A program made the position numbers and the translations under genes. From Desulfurococcaceae archaeon (GTDB lineage Archaea; Thermoproteota; Thermoprotei_A; Sulfolobales; NBVN01): a DNA stretch of 45,639 nt. The notes beneath the pieces are model-generated. The model was given only the letters and a program-made list of their open reading frames with translations. It was not told the DNA's origin and searched no databases. Positions 8,973 to 18,749 of the stretch are shown piece after piece. Within the stretch, counting starts at the first letter, position 1, and each line of letters starts with the position of its first letter. Location: positions 1-45,639 of the forward strand of contig JAJHQR010000004.1 in assembly GCA_020833255.1 (NCBI GenBank), read 5' to 3'.

Positions 8973-10547
8973 TTGATAATCGCGCCTTCACAGATAAAGA
9001 AAGTGTGGATTATTACGTTTGAGTACGCGGGCTTAAAGAAGGTTGGTGGTTTGGGTGAGGCAGTCAAGAACATATCGGTAGCTTTAGGTTGCTTAGGTTA
9101 TGAAGTGACTGTGATCATGCCTTCACACGGGATTGACGCGGGTCAGGTCTTAGAGGGTGTTACGTGTAGTGGGGTGCGTGTTGGGGAGGACCGGTGGCAC
9201 TACCCCTACAACATAGGGTTTAGTACCTTGAACGTTGACGATAGGGTCAGGGTCGTGTTGGTTAGGGGGAATGACTCCAGGACGTCCACGATATTGGAAG
9301 ACCCCTACGTCTACGGCAGGGTTGAGGAGAAAGCTTGCCTGCTGTGTAAGGCCTTAATATGCTTAGCCGAACGTCTAGGCTTTCCAGACATTATTCACAG
9401 CAACGACTGGCACTCTGCGTTAGCCGCCATCACCCTGAAAATATACGCGGAGCATAAAGGACTAGCACTCCCCTACCTACATCAAGTACACTTACCAGGC
9501 TCCCCCAGGTTTTCCTGGCACTACGTATCGCCTGAGTGGTGCGGGGTTCCGGTAGGTCAGCACCGTGTTTGGAGAGTTTGCTGCCACCGTCTCGAGAACA
9601 CATACGATTTGTGGAGATCCGTGGACGGTAATCTAGAGGCGTTCGCTGTGTTAGAAGCTGACGCCGTCGCTACAGTGAGTCGCAGCATGATTAACGAGTT
9701 GCTGAGTAGGTACGGTGATTGGATTAGAGAAAAGACTTGCTTCATCTATAACTCAACTGACTGGAACTTGAGGGAAGTGGTTGATTACGCCTCAAGGAGT
9801 TACGGGGAGGTTGATAGAGCTAGGTTGAGGTGGGTCGTAGTCAGGGATTTACTCAGTAGGTATAGGGGTTTCGGTCAACTAACCGAGGGAGACGCTTTAG
9901 TGCTTAGTACCGGGCGCTTAACACCGCAGAAAGGCTTCGAACACCTGCTCAGAGGCTTCAGGGGGGTTGAGGAGGGTTTAAGGCTAATCATACTCGGTGT
10001 TTCAGTAGGTGATTTAGGTTACGAAGACTACATACGTCAGCTAATACTAGACTTAAGCGGGAGAGCGGTCTTAATCACTGAGAAAATAGATCAGCAAACG
10101 TATAAGTTACTACATTACGTAGCCAACGCTTTCGTAGTCCCCTCGATTTACGAACCTTTCGGGATAGTGGCTGTCGAGTCAATGGCTGTCGGCACCCCGG
10201 TAGTAGCGAGCGATGTCGGGGGGTTGAGCGAGATAATCAAAGACCTAAGGTTTCACGATGACGGATGCGGGCTCAAGGTTCGGCCAGGTAATGAGTCGGA
10301 ATTAGGTGAAGCTATACAGAACTTGTCATACCTAACGCTAATTAGCGAGACAGGTAAGGGTATCGAATACCTAACGTACGAGAACCTGAAGCAACTAGCT
10401 CGTAAAGACCCGGCGATAGGGCACGTAGTTAGGGAAAACTGTGTTAAGCACGTTGAAAGGAACTTCAGATTACTTAACACAGCCGAGCAAGTAGTTAAGT
10501 GTTATGAGTTAAGTAGGAAGATGGCTTACTACAGAGCAATAACCTAG
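8973..10547 (+). CDS. Glycogen/starch synthase family glycosyltransferase (GT5-like)
   Basis: KVWIITFEYAGLKKVGGLGEAVKNISVALGCLGYEV N-terminus, SNDWHSALAAI, STGRLTPQKGFEHLL, PSIYEPFGIVAVESMAVGTPVVASDVGGL. The TTG at 8973 is a more plausible start than the ORF-track start at 8880, which overlaps the upstream gene. Confidence 0.88.
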   Translation: MIIAPSQIKKVWIITFEYAGLKKVGGLGEAVKNISVALGCLGYEVTVIMPSHGIDAGQVLEGVTCSGVRVGEDRWHYPYNIGFSTLNVDDRVRVVLVRGNDSRTSTILEDPYVYGRVEEKACLLCKALICLAERLGFPDIIHSNDWHSALAAITLKIYAEHKGLALPYLHQVHLPGSPRFSWHYVSPEWCGVPVGQHRVWRVCCHRLENTYDLWRSVDGNLEAFAVLEADAVATVSRSMINELLSRYGDWIREKTCFIYNSTDWNLREVVDYASRSYGEVDRARLRWVVVRDLLSRYRGFGQLTEGDALVLSTGRLTPQKGFEHLLRGFRGVEEGLRLIILGVSVGDLGYEDYIRQLILDLSGRAVLITEKIDQQTYKLLHYVANAFVVPSIYEPFGIVAVESMAVGTPVVASDVGGLSEIIKDLRFHDDGCGLKVRPGNESELGEAIQNLSYLTLISETGKGIEYLTYENLKQLARKDPAIGHVVRENCVKHVERNFRLLNTAEQVVKCYELSRKMAYYRAIT

Positions 10548-10640
10548 GTCATCACGACGTCGTAACCCATCAACGAAAGTCCAAAAACACGTGAAAACCT
10601 TATATAACCCTTCTTACAAACATACTTTTATGTGAGGAGC

Positions 10641-10772
10641 ATGGATGGCTTAAGTTCTTCCCTGATAAGGTGTGAGGATTTCTGTAGCGAGTTTTGCGAG
10701 TTAAAAGAAGATGAAGAGCTTGAGTTATGCTTAAACTCGTGTATGAGGTACTGTCTCTCAGCAAAAGACTAA
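10641..10772 (+). CDS. 43-aa cysteine-rich miniprotein with twin C-X3-C-X3-C motifs (not in ORF track)
   Basis: MDGLSSSLIRCEDFCSEFCELKEDEELELCLNSCMRYCLSAKD*. TATA-like ttatataa at about 10600-10607, GAGGAG at 10634-10639. In-frame GTG at 10632 is an alternative start. Confidence 0.6.
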   Translation: MDGLSSSLIRCEDFCSEFCELKEDEELELCLNSCMRYCLSAKD

Positions 10773-10905
10773 GCTAGGGCTTGATCCTCACGTAGTTGAA
10801 TCCTGTCTAAAGATTTTAAACTTACTAAGCTAACAATTGTAGTGGCTAAAACGGGTGATTTCAAGGAAGTGATAATAATGTGTTCAGTGATGGAGGGGTT
10901 GGTTT

Positions 10906-11586
10906 TTGCTAGATCTTTCTAGCCTTATCTTCATGATCGTTTATTGGGCTTTGATAGATTCCGTTGATCCCTGCGTATTCGCTCTCTTCGTGGCTATACT
11001 GATTTCCGCGTCGTTAATAAGTGTCGGACACTTGATTAAGGTGGGGTCTGCCTTCATATTATCGACTTTCCTCGGTTACTTAGCCTTCGGCGCCCTACTA
11101 AGGTTCTTGGCCGGGGGGTTGCCTAAGTGGTTATTAAGTCTTGCGACACTATCTTACGGCTTAGTTACGCTAGTTAATAATCTCAGGAGCGGTGAAGTCG
11201 CTACCCAGCTCTTCGTGTGCAGGGAGGATGAACTACCTTGTAGGATAATCAATACCCTGAAACTCAACAAGATGTCGGGAACTGACGTCCTATCAACAGT
11301 TATGATAGGGTTTATAGCGTCCTTCACACTACTCCCGTGTAGTGCAGGCCTCTACATAATCTACAACGTCATAATGTCGGGGTATGGCTTCCTGACATGG
11401 TTGCTGGTATCCGTGTTATACGTAACCATATTCGAGACCCCCTTAATACTGATACTGCTGTTCTTCGCAGGTTTTTCCAGGATTAAAAAAGTGAACGAGG
11501 CTTTAATGAGTAAACAAAAAATCATTAAGATAATCGGGTCACTAACCATGATCTCTGTCTCAGCTTACATGCTCGTTTCAACTTAA
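10906..11586 (+). CDS. CcdA/DsbD-beta-like polytopic membrane protein (thiol-disulfide electron transfer candidate)
   Basis: 226 aa, about 6 TM segments. Conserved-looking cysteines in TM1 (DSVDPCVFALF) and TM4 (FTLLPCSAGLY) in CcdA-like positions. Confidence 0.65.
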   Translation: MLDLSSLIFMIVYWALIDSVDPCVFALFVAILISASLISVGHLIKVGSAFILSTFLGYLAFGALLRFLAGGLPKWLLSLATLSYGLVTLVNNLRSGEVATQLFVCREDELPCRIINTLKLNKMSGTDVLSTVMIGFIASFTLLPCSAGLYIIYNVIMSGYGFLTWLLVSVLYVTIFETPLILILLFFAGFSRIKKVNEALMSKQKIIKIIGSLTMISVSAYMLVST

Positions 11587-11646
11587 GCTTTTATTACTGA
11601 AACGTATTACTGTATTCGGTGATTTCTAGCGAGTGAAGCGAGTGGT

Positions 11647-11973
11647 GTGCAGGAGGAAACTACTTGGGGGATAATTGCTTGGATCATACCCTTGATAGGA
11701 GCCATACTAGCATTAATTCTGAGACCCAACTATAAGTACGCTAAGTACTGGGCATATCTAAACTTATCTTTCTTCATAGTAATAATCGTGAGCGCTATCA
11801 TAACGGGGGTCCTGAGCCTCATACCATTCATCGGCTGGATCATAAGCGCTCTAGTATGGGTTGCCTTACTCATCCTGTGGATCATAGGAATAATCAAGTC
11901 TGCTAGTAACGTGTATTGGAAGCCCCCGGTAATATACGACGTGGCTAGGATGTTAGGTATTGAGAAAATATGA
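11647..11973 (+). CDS. Small DUF4870-like membrane protein
   Basis: Three hydrophobic segments (WGIIAWIIPLIGAILALILRP...YWAYLNLSFFIVIIV...IPFIGWIISALVWVALLILWIIGIIKS). Confidence 0.6.
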   Translation: MQEETTWGIIAWIIPLIGAILALILRPNYKYAKYWAYLNLSFFIVIIVSAIITGVLSLIPFIGWIISALVWVALLILWIIGIIKSASNVYWKPPVIYDVARMLGIEKI

Positions 11974-12058
11974 TTGCGTGGAAGTTTTTATGAGGTAATC
12001 GCGTTAACTATTCCTCAACACGTTTTTATGCTTTATTCGAATAGAAAGTGGTGTTGGT

Positions 12059-12289
12059 ATGGGTGATGCCGAGACTAAGGAGAGGGAGTTAAGGATTGGA
12101 GACGTTAATCAGTTATGGTTTGAGTATGATAGGCAGACAGACATTCTCTACATAAACTTTGGTTACGACGTAGAAGAAGTCGATGAAGCTTTGCTAACGG
12201 AAAATAACGTGGTCGTGAGGATTAAGGGGGGTAGAGTGGTTTCCCTCACGGTGTTCGATTTCATGAAGAGAATAGGTTTTGAGACATGA
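12059..12289 (+). CDS. DUF2283 family protein
   Basis: WFEYDRQTDILYINFG...ENNVVVRIKGGRVVSLTVFDFMKRIG pattern. Confidence 0.75.
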   Translation: MGDAETKERELRIGDVNQLWFEYDRQTDILYINFGYDVEEVDEALLTENNVVVRIKGGRVVSLTVFDFMKRIGFET

Positions 12290-13962
12290 GCGCCTCATCA
12301 ATACTCAAAGAAGTTAAGTCTGCTGCAAGGCCTTACGAACTCGTAGAACTGGTTGTGAGGTTATCCTCATATCACAGGATACAGGGCTCGCGCGAGTTGC
12401 TGGATGCAAGCGACTTCATAAGAGGGTTCTTAGAGGGAGCGGGCAATGAAGTGGGTGTCGAGGTCTTCAGCTACGCGAACCCCCCGAAGTGGTTGAGCCC
12501 CTTAGTTGGTTGGGACTTGATTGACGGTGAAGTACGTGTCACGCACCCGGAGAGAGGGGTTCTTTCCTCCGTTAAGAAAGCTTCTACAGCTGTCGTAGCA
12601 CACTCACCGCCAGGCGAGTTCTCAGGTCGAGTTAGTTACGCGGAGAGCGAGGATCTAATACCTGATGATGTTGAGGTACTACTAACTAGTAATAGGAGCC
12701 TGGACATGTATTTCGAGGCCGTCAGAAAGGGGGCTAAAGCCCTCCTAATATATAGGAGGGACGCCCCCTTAAGAGGCATACCATACGTGGGTCTTTTCCC
12801 CACCCCAGACGAAGCTTACAGGATGAAGGCCCCGGTATTATGCGTTCCTAGAGGGGGTGCGGAGAAAATTAAGACGTTGCTTAGTAAGGGTGAGAAAGTG
12901 TTTGTCGAGGGTTTCGTTAAATCAACGTATAGCGATCCGAGAGAGTTGAGGGTAGTCATGACCGAGTTCGGCGACGGCGGCAGGGAGATACACGTAACCG
13001 CACACTACTGCCACCCTAGAGGAACGGTCAACGATAACGTCAGCGGCGCGGCGACATTGCTATACGTAGCTAAGCTACTCAGCAAGCATTCCCGCGAGAT
13101 AGCGAGTAACTCACGAGGCTTTAAGGTCAGGCTCGTGTGGGTACCGGAACATTACGGGTCGGTAGCGTTAGTCAAGAAACTACTTGATGAGAACGTCGAG
13201 ATTTTGGGCGCTCTCAACCTAGACATGATCGGCGAAAAACAAGCTTTAACGAATTCCGTGTTAAACTTCATACGCCCTCCAGTACTACTCTTAAGCGAGT
13301 TCGAGGCACACGCATACAAAAACTTCTTCACAGGCTTAAGTAGTGTTCGGGGTTTAACAACAGCGATTACTAGGAAGCATCAACTTAGATTTGAGTTAAG
13401 GCCTTATGAAGCTGGGAGCGATCACGACGCGTACGTGGTTTTCGGGATACCCGCTATCTCACTAACTAACTGGCCTGACAGGTTCTACCACACGAACCTA
13501 GACTCAATCAATAAATTCAGTCCGTCCAACGCTCTGAGAATCGCGATCACAGCACTCAGGGCGGCACTGACCTTCGAGTTTAATAATCGACTCAAGCACT
13601 ACGTGAGCTTCGTGAGAGAATCAGAGTATTTCAGCCTCACAGCACCTATCTACAGGATACGTCAAGACCTTTACGAGCAACGAAGGATCTGCAGGTTCGC
13701 GAGGGAGTTGGCCGGGTACCCCTCCCCGCAATACCTTCTCAGAAAGGTCAAGGATGTTGAGGTTCGCGAGGAAATAAAGAAGTTCCTCAGTAAGGCTTCG
13801 TGGGCTGTGACAGCTTACGTAATAGCGAATACCTACTCTTCTTGCGGCCTAAGCGGCAACGACTTAAGGAAATCCTTGATTGGTGAGTTAGGGATTAAAG
13901 TAGGTGAGAGAGAGCTCGACATCGTTTTGAAGTCTCTGGAGTTACTGAAGGGGTCTCCCTAG
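12286..13962 (+). CDS. M28-type metallopeptidase/aminopeptidase-like protein with C-terminal helical domain
   Basis: HVTAHYCHPRGTVNDNVSGAATLLYVAKLL, VPEHYGS, LNLDMIGE, GSDHDAYV, YHTNLDS. ATGA overlap with the upstream gene. Confidence 0.82.
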   Translation: MSASSILKEVKSAARPYELVELVVRLSSYHRIQGSRELLDASDFIRGFLEGAGNEVGVEVFSYANPPKWLSPLVGWDLIDGEVRVTHPERGVLSSVKKASTAVVAHSPPGEFSGRVSYAESEDLIPDDVEVLLTSNRSLDMYFEAVRKGAKALLIYRRDAPLRGIPYVGLFPTPDEAYRMKAPVLCVPRGGAEKIKTLLSKGEKVFVEGFVKSTYSDPRELRVVMTEFGDGGREIHVTAHYCHPRGTVNDNVSGAATLLYVAKLLSKHSREIASNSRGFKVRLVWVPEHYGSVALVKKLLDENVEILGALNLDMIGEKQALTNSVLNFIRPPVLLLSEFEAHAYKNFFTGLSSVRGLTTAITRKHQLRFELRPYEAGSDHDAYVVFGIPAISLTNWPDRFYHTNLDSINKFSPSNALRIAITALRAALTFEFNNRLKHYVSFVRESEYFSLTAPIYRIRQDLYEQRRICRFARELAGYPSPQYLLRKVKDVEVREEIKKFLSKASWAVTAYVIANTYSSCGLSGNDLRKSLIGELGIKVGERELDIVLKSLELLKGSP

Positions 13963-13973
13963 GGTGATTTCCC

Positions 13974-14516
13974 TTGTTACTGGTTTATTACGGTAAGGGT
14001 AAGGGCAAGACCACGGCCGCTCTAGGTATAGTGTTGCGTGCTTTAGGGAGGGGTTGGAGAGTCGTAGTGATTCAATTCATGAAGAGCGGCGTGAGTGGGG
14101 AGACCCGCTTCTTGAGGAGCTTATCACGCACGTATAGGAAGAGGATACACGTAATCAACGTGGGTGTGGAGGGATTCGTCAACCCGGAAAATCTAGGTGA
14201 TTTTAGAGCGTCAGCGACTATGGCGCTGATTTACGGCTTCTTCAAGGAGGTTTACCCGTCTTTAATGCGTAGGTCACGTCCTAACCTGGTTGTTTTCGAT
14301 GAGCTAGGCATAGCGTCCCATATGGGGCTAGTTGATGAGGGTCTACTAATCGATGTTCTAAGGAAGTTCGTAAGCAATCCCCGTAGACACGCCGTAATTA
14401 CTGGACGGTACGTACCTAGAACCGTTAAAGACCTCGCTGACTTAGTCACTGAGGTTAGGGAAGTAAAGCATTACTATAAAAAGGGTTTCGTTAATATTGA
14501 GGGCTTAGATGTTTAG
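13974..14516 (+). CDS. cobO: Cob(I)yrinic acid a,c-diamide adenosyltransferase (CobA/BtuR type)
   Basis: LLVYYGKGKGKTTAALGIVLRALGRGWRVVVIQFMKSG; VFDELG. Confidence 0.9.
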   Translation: MLLVYYGKGKGKTTAALGIVLRALGRGWRVVVIQFMKSGVSGETRFLRSLSRTYRKRIHVINVGVEGFVNPENLGDFRASATMALIYGFFKEVYPSLMRRSRPNLVVFDELGIASHMGLVDEGLLIDVLRKFVSNPRRHAVITGRYVPRTVKDLADLVTEVREVKHYYKKGFVNIEGLDV

Positions 14517-14527
14517 CCATTCCTGAC

Positions 14528-16639
14528 TTAAGGAACAAGCAACTGGTAGAGGTTATTGCTTATCATGTAGTAAGCGAAAACAAGCGATACTATGCTCATC
14601 AACTTTATCAATATGTTTATGGAAGGACCTGCAGCGTCTTTCATGGGGTCGCCGACCGTGTCCCCTATAACAGCAGCTTTATGAGCTTCACTACCCTTAC
14701 CCCCGTGATACCCTGCCTCAATGTATTTCTTGGCGTTATCCCAGGTATTCCCGACGTTCCCCTGGAAAAGCCCGAGCAGTAATCCGGAGATCGTTGCCGC
14801 GAGTAGCATGCCTGCGAGAGCGTGAGGCCCTAGAACAAACCCGACGACAAGCGGGGATACTATAGCTATCAACCCAGGAAGCACTAACCTCTTAATCGCG
14901 TAGGAAGTCACTATAGCTACCGCTTTACCGTAGTCAGGTTTCTCCTTAAATTCTAGTATCCCGGGCTTCTCCTTAAACTGCCTCCTAATCTCCTCTATTA
15001 GGACGAACGCTGAATCACTGACAGCGAGTATGACTATCGAGGTGAAGAGTGCCGGCATCACCACCCCTATGAACATCCCTGAAATCAACCCAGCATCCAG
15101 TATCGTTAACGACTGGAAGAGGTTACTTAAGTTCGCTCCAGTATAGTATTGAAGTATTGACGCGTAAGCACCTATGAAAGCAAGGGCGGTTAGAGCCGCC
15201 GAACCTATCGCGAAGCCTTTACTAACGGACTTCATAGTATTCCCGGCAGCATCCAATTTATCAGTTATTCTCCTAACATCCTCCCCTAAGTCAGCTTGTT
15301 CGGCTATCCCGGCAGCGTTATCTGTTATGGGTCCGTAAGCATCAGCACTTACGACAACCCCTGTTAAGGACAACATGCCTACCGCCGAGAGCGCTACGCC
15401 GTAGATACCTAGCCAGAATTCCTGCGTAGGTAACCACAAGACCAGGAATGATGTTAGGGACGCAATAGCTATAACCACGGTTGGCACGAAAGCGCTTAAG
15501 AAGCCGTAGGCGAAGCCCGTTAAGATGGTGAGGGCAGGCCCTGCCTCAGACATCTTAGCAACCCTTCTCACCGGCGGGTACTTAGAGTTAGTGAAGTAAT
15601 CGCTAGTCACTCCTATCACTACCCCCGCTACAAGACCAGCAACTATCACGACCCATATCCTGACGCCTAACTCACCACTAATTAGCTGAGTGATCCCGAA
15701 GAAGGACATGAGAGCTATGAGGATAGAAGCTACCACAGTAGCTAGAGTTAACGGTCTCGACGGGTCGCCGCCCTCCCTCGTACGCACAACAAACGAGGAC
15801 AGTATCGAGGCTATTACACCTACCGCAGCCACTACTAGCGGTATTAAAACGAAGCTACTCCAAGGAAATGATAAACTGAAACCCCTAAGCTGTGTGGACG
15901 CTATAATCATAGTGGATATTATGGCGCCAACATAAGACTCGAAGAGGTCGGCGCCCATCCCCGCAACGTCGCCCACGTTATCGCCCACGTTATCAGCTAT
16001 CACACCGGGATTTCTGGGGTCATCCTCAGGTATCCCTACCTCAACCTTACCTACGAGATCGGAGCCTATGTCCGCTGCCTTAGTGTATATCCCGCCCCCC
16101 ACCCTAGCGAATAACGCTACTGAGGAAGCCCCGAAACTGTAGCCGATTATATCGTTTATTGCTTCCGGAGTCTCCCCGTAGACTAAACCGTAGACTAAAT
16201 ATTGAAGAGTTATTAGCATGAGCCCTACGCCAACAGTCATTAAGCCCATCACTAAACCACCGTTGAAAGCAAGTCTTAAAGCTCTGTTAAGTCCTTTCTC
16301 TTTAGCTAAGTTAGCTGTTCGCACGTTAGCGTTCACAGCTATCTTCATGCCTACGAAGCCCGCGGTTATCGAGGAAAGCGCTCCTAAGACGTAGCTAACA
16401 GCCATCCTATACCACCCTAGAAGCGTGAGCAACACTACAATCACCGCAACGATGCTGGAAATGACCGTATACTGTTTTTTGAGGTAAGCGTTAGCGCCCT
16501 CCTTTATATACTCGTGAATCTCTATCATCCTACCAGATCCCGGAGGTTCTTTAATGACTTTATAAGAAGTCAGTAATGCGTAGATTATCGCTATCGCCGC
16601 AGCACCTAGGACGACGAGCACAGTAATCACTTCACACAC
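14528..16639 (-). CDS. hppA: Membrane-bound (ion-pumping) pyrophosphatase, K+-independent type by signature
   Basis: [11 protein letters not shown]-like ([48 protein letters not shown]), [63 protein letters not shown]. Confidence 0.96.
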   Translation of the reverse strand: MCEVITVLVVLGAAAIAIIYALLTSYKVIKEPPGSGRMIEIHEYIKEGANAYLKKQYTVISSIVAVIVVLLTLLGWYRMAVSYVLGALSSITAGFVGMKIAVNANVRTANLAKEKGLNRALRLAFNGGLVMGLMTVGVGLMLITLQYLVYGLVYGETPEAINDIIGYSFGASSVALFARVGGGIYTKAADIGSDLVGKVEVGIPEDDPRNPGVIADNVGDNVGDVAGMGADLFESYVGAIISTMIIASTQLRGFSLSFPWSSFVLIPLVVAAVGVIASILSSFVVRTREGGDPSRPLTLATVVASILIALMSFFGITQLISGELGVRIWVVIVAGLVAGVVIGVTSDYFTNSKYPPVRRVAKMSEAGPALTILTGFAYGFLSAFVPTVVIAIASLTSFLVLWLPTQEFWLGIYGVALSAVGMLSLTGVVVSADAYGPITDNAAGIAEQADLGEDVRRITDKLDAAGNTMKSVSKGFAIGSAALTALAFIGAYASILQYYTGANLSNLFQSLTILDAGLISGMFIGVVMPALFTSIVILAVSDSAFVLIEEIRRQFKEKPGILEFKEKPDYGKAVAIVTSYAIKRLVLPGLIAIVSPLVVGFVLGPHALAGMLLAATISGLLLGLFQGNVGNTWDNAKKYIEAGYHGGKGSEAHKAAVIGDTVGDPMKDAAGPSINILIKLMSIVSLVFAYYMISNNLYQLLVP

Positions 16640-16753
16640 CGAGAATAGTTAGATAAGCTTAATGCTTAAAAGCTTTATTTTGTTTTGTAAGTGATAAGTA
16701 GAGTCTACGGACTCAGGTAGTTAATTAGGTGTTGTTGGGGTGAGGAGGAGGGA

Positions 16754-17758
16754 TTGAGCACGCAATACACGACCATATACGCTAAGACAGGACTTGACGA
16801 CATCTTAGCGACCGCGATACTCTCAACGGCTCTAGCTAGCAAGGGCGTTAAAACGTATGTGGAATTCGTTCCTCAAGTAATTAAAAACCCTCTCAAAATA
16901 GTTAGAAGCTATGCTATAGGCATAGTCCCCTCCCAAAACGTGAGCATATATAGCTCGGTAGGTTTCCAGCTAATCCCGGAGAAAAGGCTGGGCGTCGTCG
17001 TTAAGTACGATGACTCGGGGAAAAGCGAGATTTTAATGAGTCTTTCCGAGACGTACACATTAACTCAGGTAGTGTTAGAGTACGCCCAGACCTTAAACGT
17101 CTCGATAGATCCTCCGGAGCAACTCATTAAAGACGTAACATCATTGACTACCGGGAAACCTGCTGAAGCAAGCAAGATAGGTAAGGCCCTAGCTAAAGCT
17201 ATTAAAATAGATTATAGCTCTCCGGACTTCATAAACACTCTCTACACGTACTTCCTGAACGTGTTAAGGACTAAGTCATATAAGTTGAGTCCTGAAATAG
17301 CTGAAAGAGCCGCAAAATATGATGAAGCCTTGAAACTAGTTGATGAATTACTGAAGAGCGATAATCTACTAAGTTACGGTCCTTTAAGAGTAGCTGTGAT
17401 CTCACGCGGTTTTGAAAAACCCTTGATCCGTGATAACTACCGGTTACTGAAGCCTCTGGTTAACGACATACTGCTCAGGCTGTGTAAGGAGGACGGGGTT
17501 GGCATGGCGGTTCTTGAGACAGACTTAGGGCATACCTTAAAGATATGTTTAGGTTCTAGGAAGATCAGCTTCGTGAACATAATATCTTCACTACCCAAAG
17601 AACTCTCAAGCGAGCTTAACGTGAATTTGAAAGGTAATCACGTGCTAATAACATTTAAAGACCCTTCCAAGAGCTCCTTAGACGCTATATTAAGTATAGC
17701 GGACTCTATAGCTACGGGCCTAGCACCCTTACTAACCACATCACCTAAGACTCAGTGA
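16754..17758 (+). CDS. Hypothetical protein, possibly a catalytically degenerate DHH-superfamily (Cdc45/RecJ-like) protein
   Basis: Motif I-like TGLDDILATAILSTALASKGVKTYVEF near the N-terminus. No DHH motif visible; C-terminal HVLITFKDPSKSSLDAILSIADSI could be DHHA1-like. Confidence 0.45.
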   Translation: MSTQYTTIYAKTGLDDILATAILSTALASKGVKTYVEFVPQVIKNPLKIVRSYAIGIVPSQNVSIYSSVGFQLIPEKRLGVVVKYDDSGKSEILMSLSETYTLTQVVLEYAQTLNVSIDPPEQLIKDVTSLTTGKPAEASKIGKALAKAIKIDYSSPDFINTLYTYFLNVLRTKSYKLSPEIAERAAKYDEALKLVDELLKSDNLLSYGPLRVAVISRGFEKPLIRDNYRLLKPLVNDILLRLCKEDGVGMAVLETDLGHTLKICLGSRKISFVNIISSLPKELSSELNVNLKGNHVLITFKDPSKSSLDAILSIADSIATGLAPLLTTSPKTQ

Positions 17759-17765
17759 GCGTTAA

Positions 17766-18728
17766 ATGAAAGCCGTAGTTACGGGCGGTGCAGGCTTCAT
17801 AGGCTCCCACGTAGTAGAGTATCTAGTTAATAAAGGGTTTGAGGTAGTGGTCGTAGACAACTTAAGTTCCGGTAGCTTAGAAAACATCAATCACTTAATT
17901 AGGGACGGGAAGGTTAAGCTCTTAATCAAGGACTTAAAGATTTTCGATAATGAGTTAAGAGAGGCTCTTAAGGGAGCAACCACCGTATACCACTTCGCAG
18001 CTAACCCTGAGGTAAGGGTCTCGATAACGGAACCACGCACACACTTCGATGAGAACGTGTTAGTAACGTTCAACGTTCTCGAGTATTGCAGATTAAACGA
18101 TATCGGTGAGGTGGTTTTCGCGAGTTCATCAACTGTTTACGGCGACGCTCAAATATTCCCTACCCCGGAAGAATACCCGGCCAGACCTATATCTATCTAC
18201 GGCGTGTCGAAACTCTTGTCAGAGAACTTAATCACCGGGTACAGCGATATTTACGGCGTGAGAGCCCTGATACTCAGGTTCGCTAATATAGTAGGGCCCA
18301 GGCAAACACACGGCGTCATCGTGGACTTCATTAAAAAGCTGAGGAAGAATCCTGAGGTACTCGAGATATTAGGTGACGGAACGCAGAAGAAGTCATACCT
18401 CCACGTAAACGACTTAATAGACGGTATGCGCACAGCTTTAGAATACTTAAGAAGCTCAAGCAATAAATACGAAGTTTTTAACGTGGGTAATGTGGACTGG
18501 ATAACCGTTAAGGAGATAGCTGACCTAGTCGTTGAGGAAATGGGTCTCAGGAACGTTAAGTACGTCTACAACCCGGCAACACTTGATGGTAGGGGGTGGG
18601 TGGGGGACGTCAAACTCATGTTGCTTGACGTGAGGAAGTTGATGAGTTTGGGATGGAAACCGAGACTCACTTCGAAGGAGGCTTTAAGAGAAGCTATTAG
18701 ATGGGTTAAGGGAAATCTCGAGAAATGA
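17766..18728 (+). CDS. galE: NAD-dependent epimerase/dehydratase (UDP-glucose 4-epimerase-like)
   Basis: VTGGAGFIGSHVVEYLV, VYHFAANPEV, YGVSKLLSE, RFANIVGPRQTHGVI. Confidence 0.9.
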   Translation: MKAVVTGGAGFIGSHVVEYLVNKGFEVVVVDNLSSGSLENINHLIRDGKVKLLIKDLKIFDNELREALKGATTVYHFAANPEVRVSITEPRTHFDENVLVTFNVLEYCRLNDIGEVVFASSSTVYGDAQIFPTPEEYPARPISIYGVSKLLSENLITGYSDIYGVRALILRFANIVGPRQTHGVIVDFIKKLRKNPEVLEILGDGTQKKSYLHVNDLIDGMRTALEYLRSSSNKYEVFNVGNVDWITVKEIADLVVEEMGLRNVKYVYNPATLDGRGWVGDVKLMLLDVRKLMSLGWKPRLTSKEALREAIRWVKGNLEK

Positions 18729-18749
18729 GTTTCGAGCTTCTGCCCATGC

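Noticed and set aside
17331-17360. TGATGAA...CTGA inside the 16754-17758 gene
   Set aside because: Only a few nt between the boxes and inside a coding frame; no guide possible.
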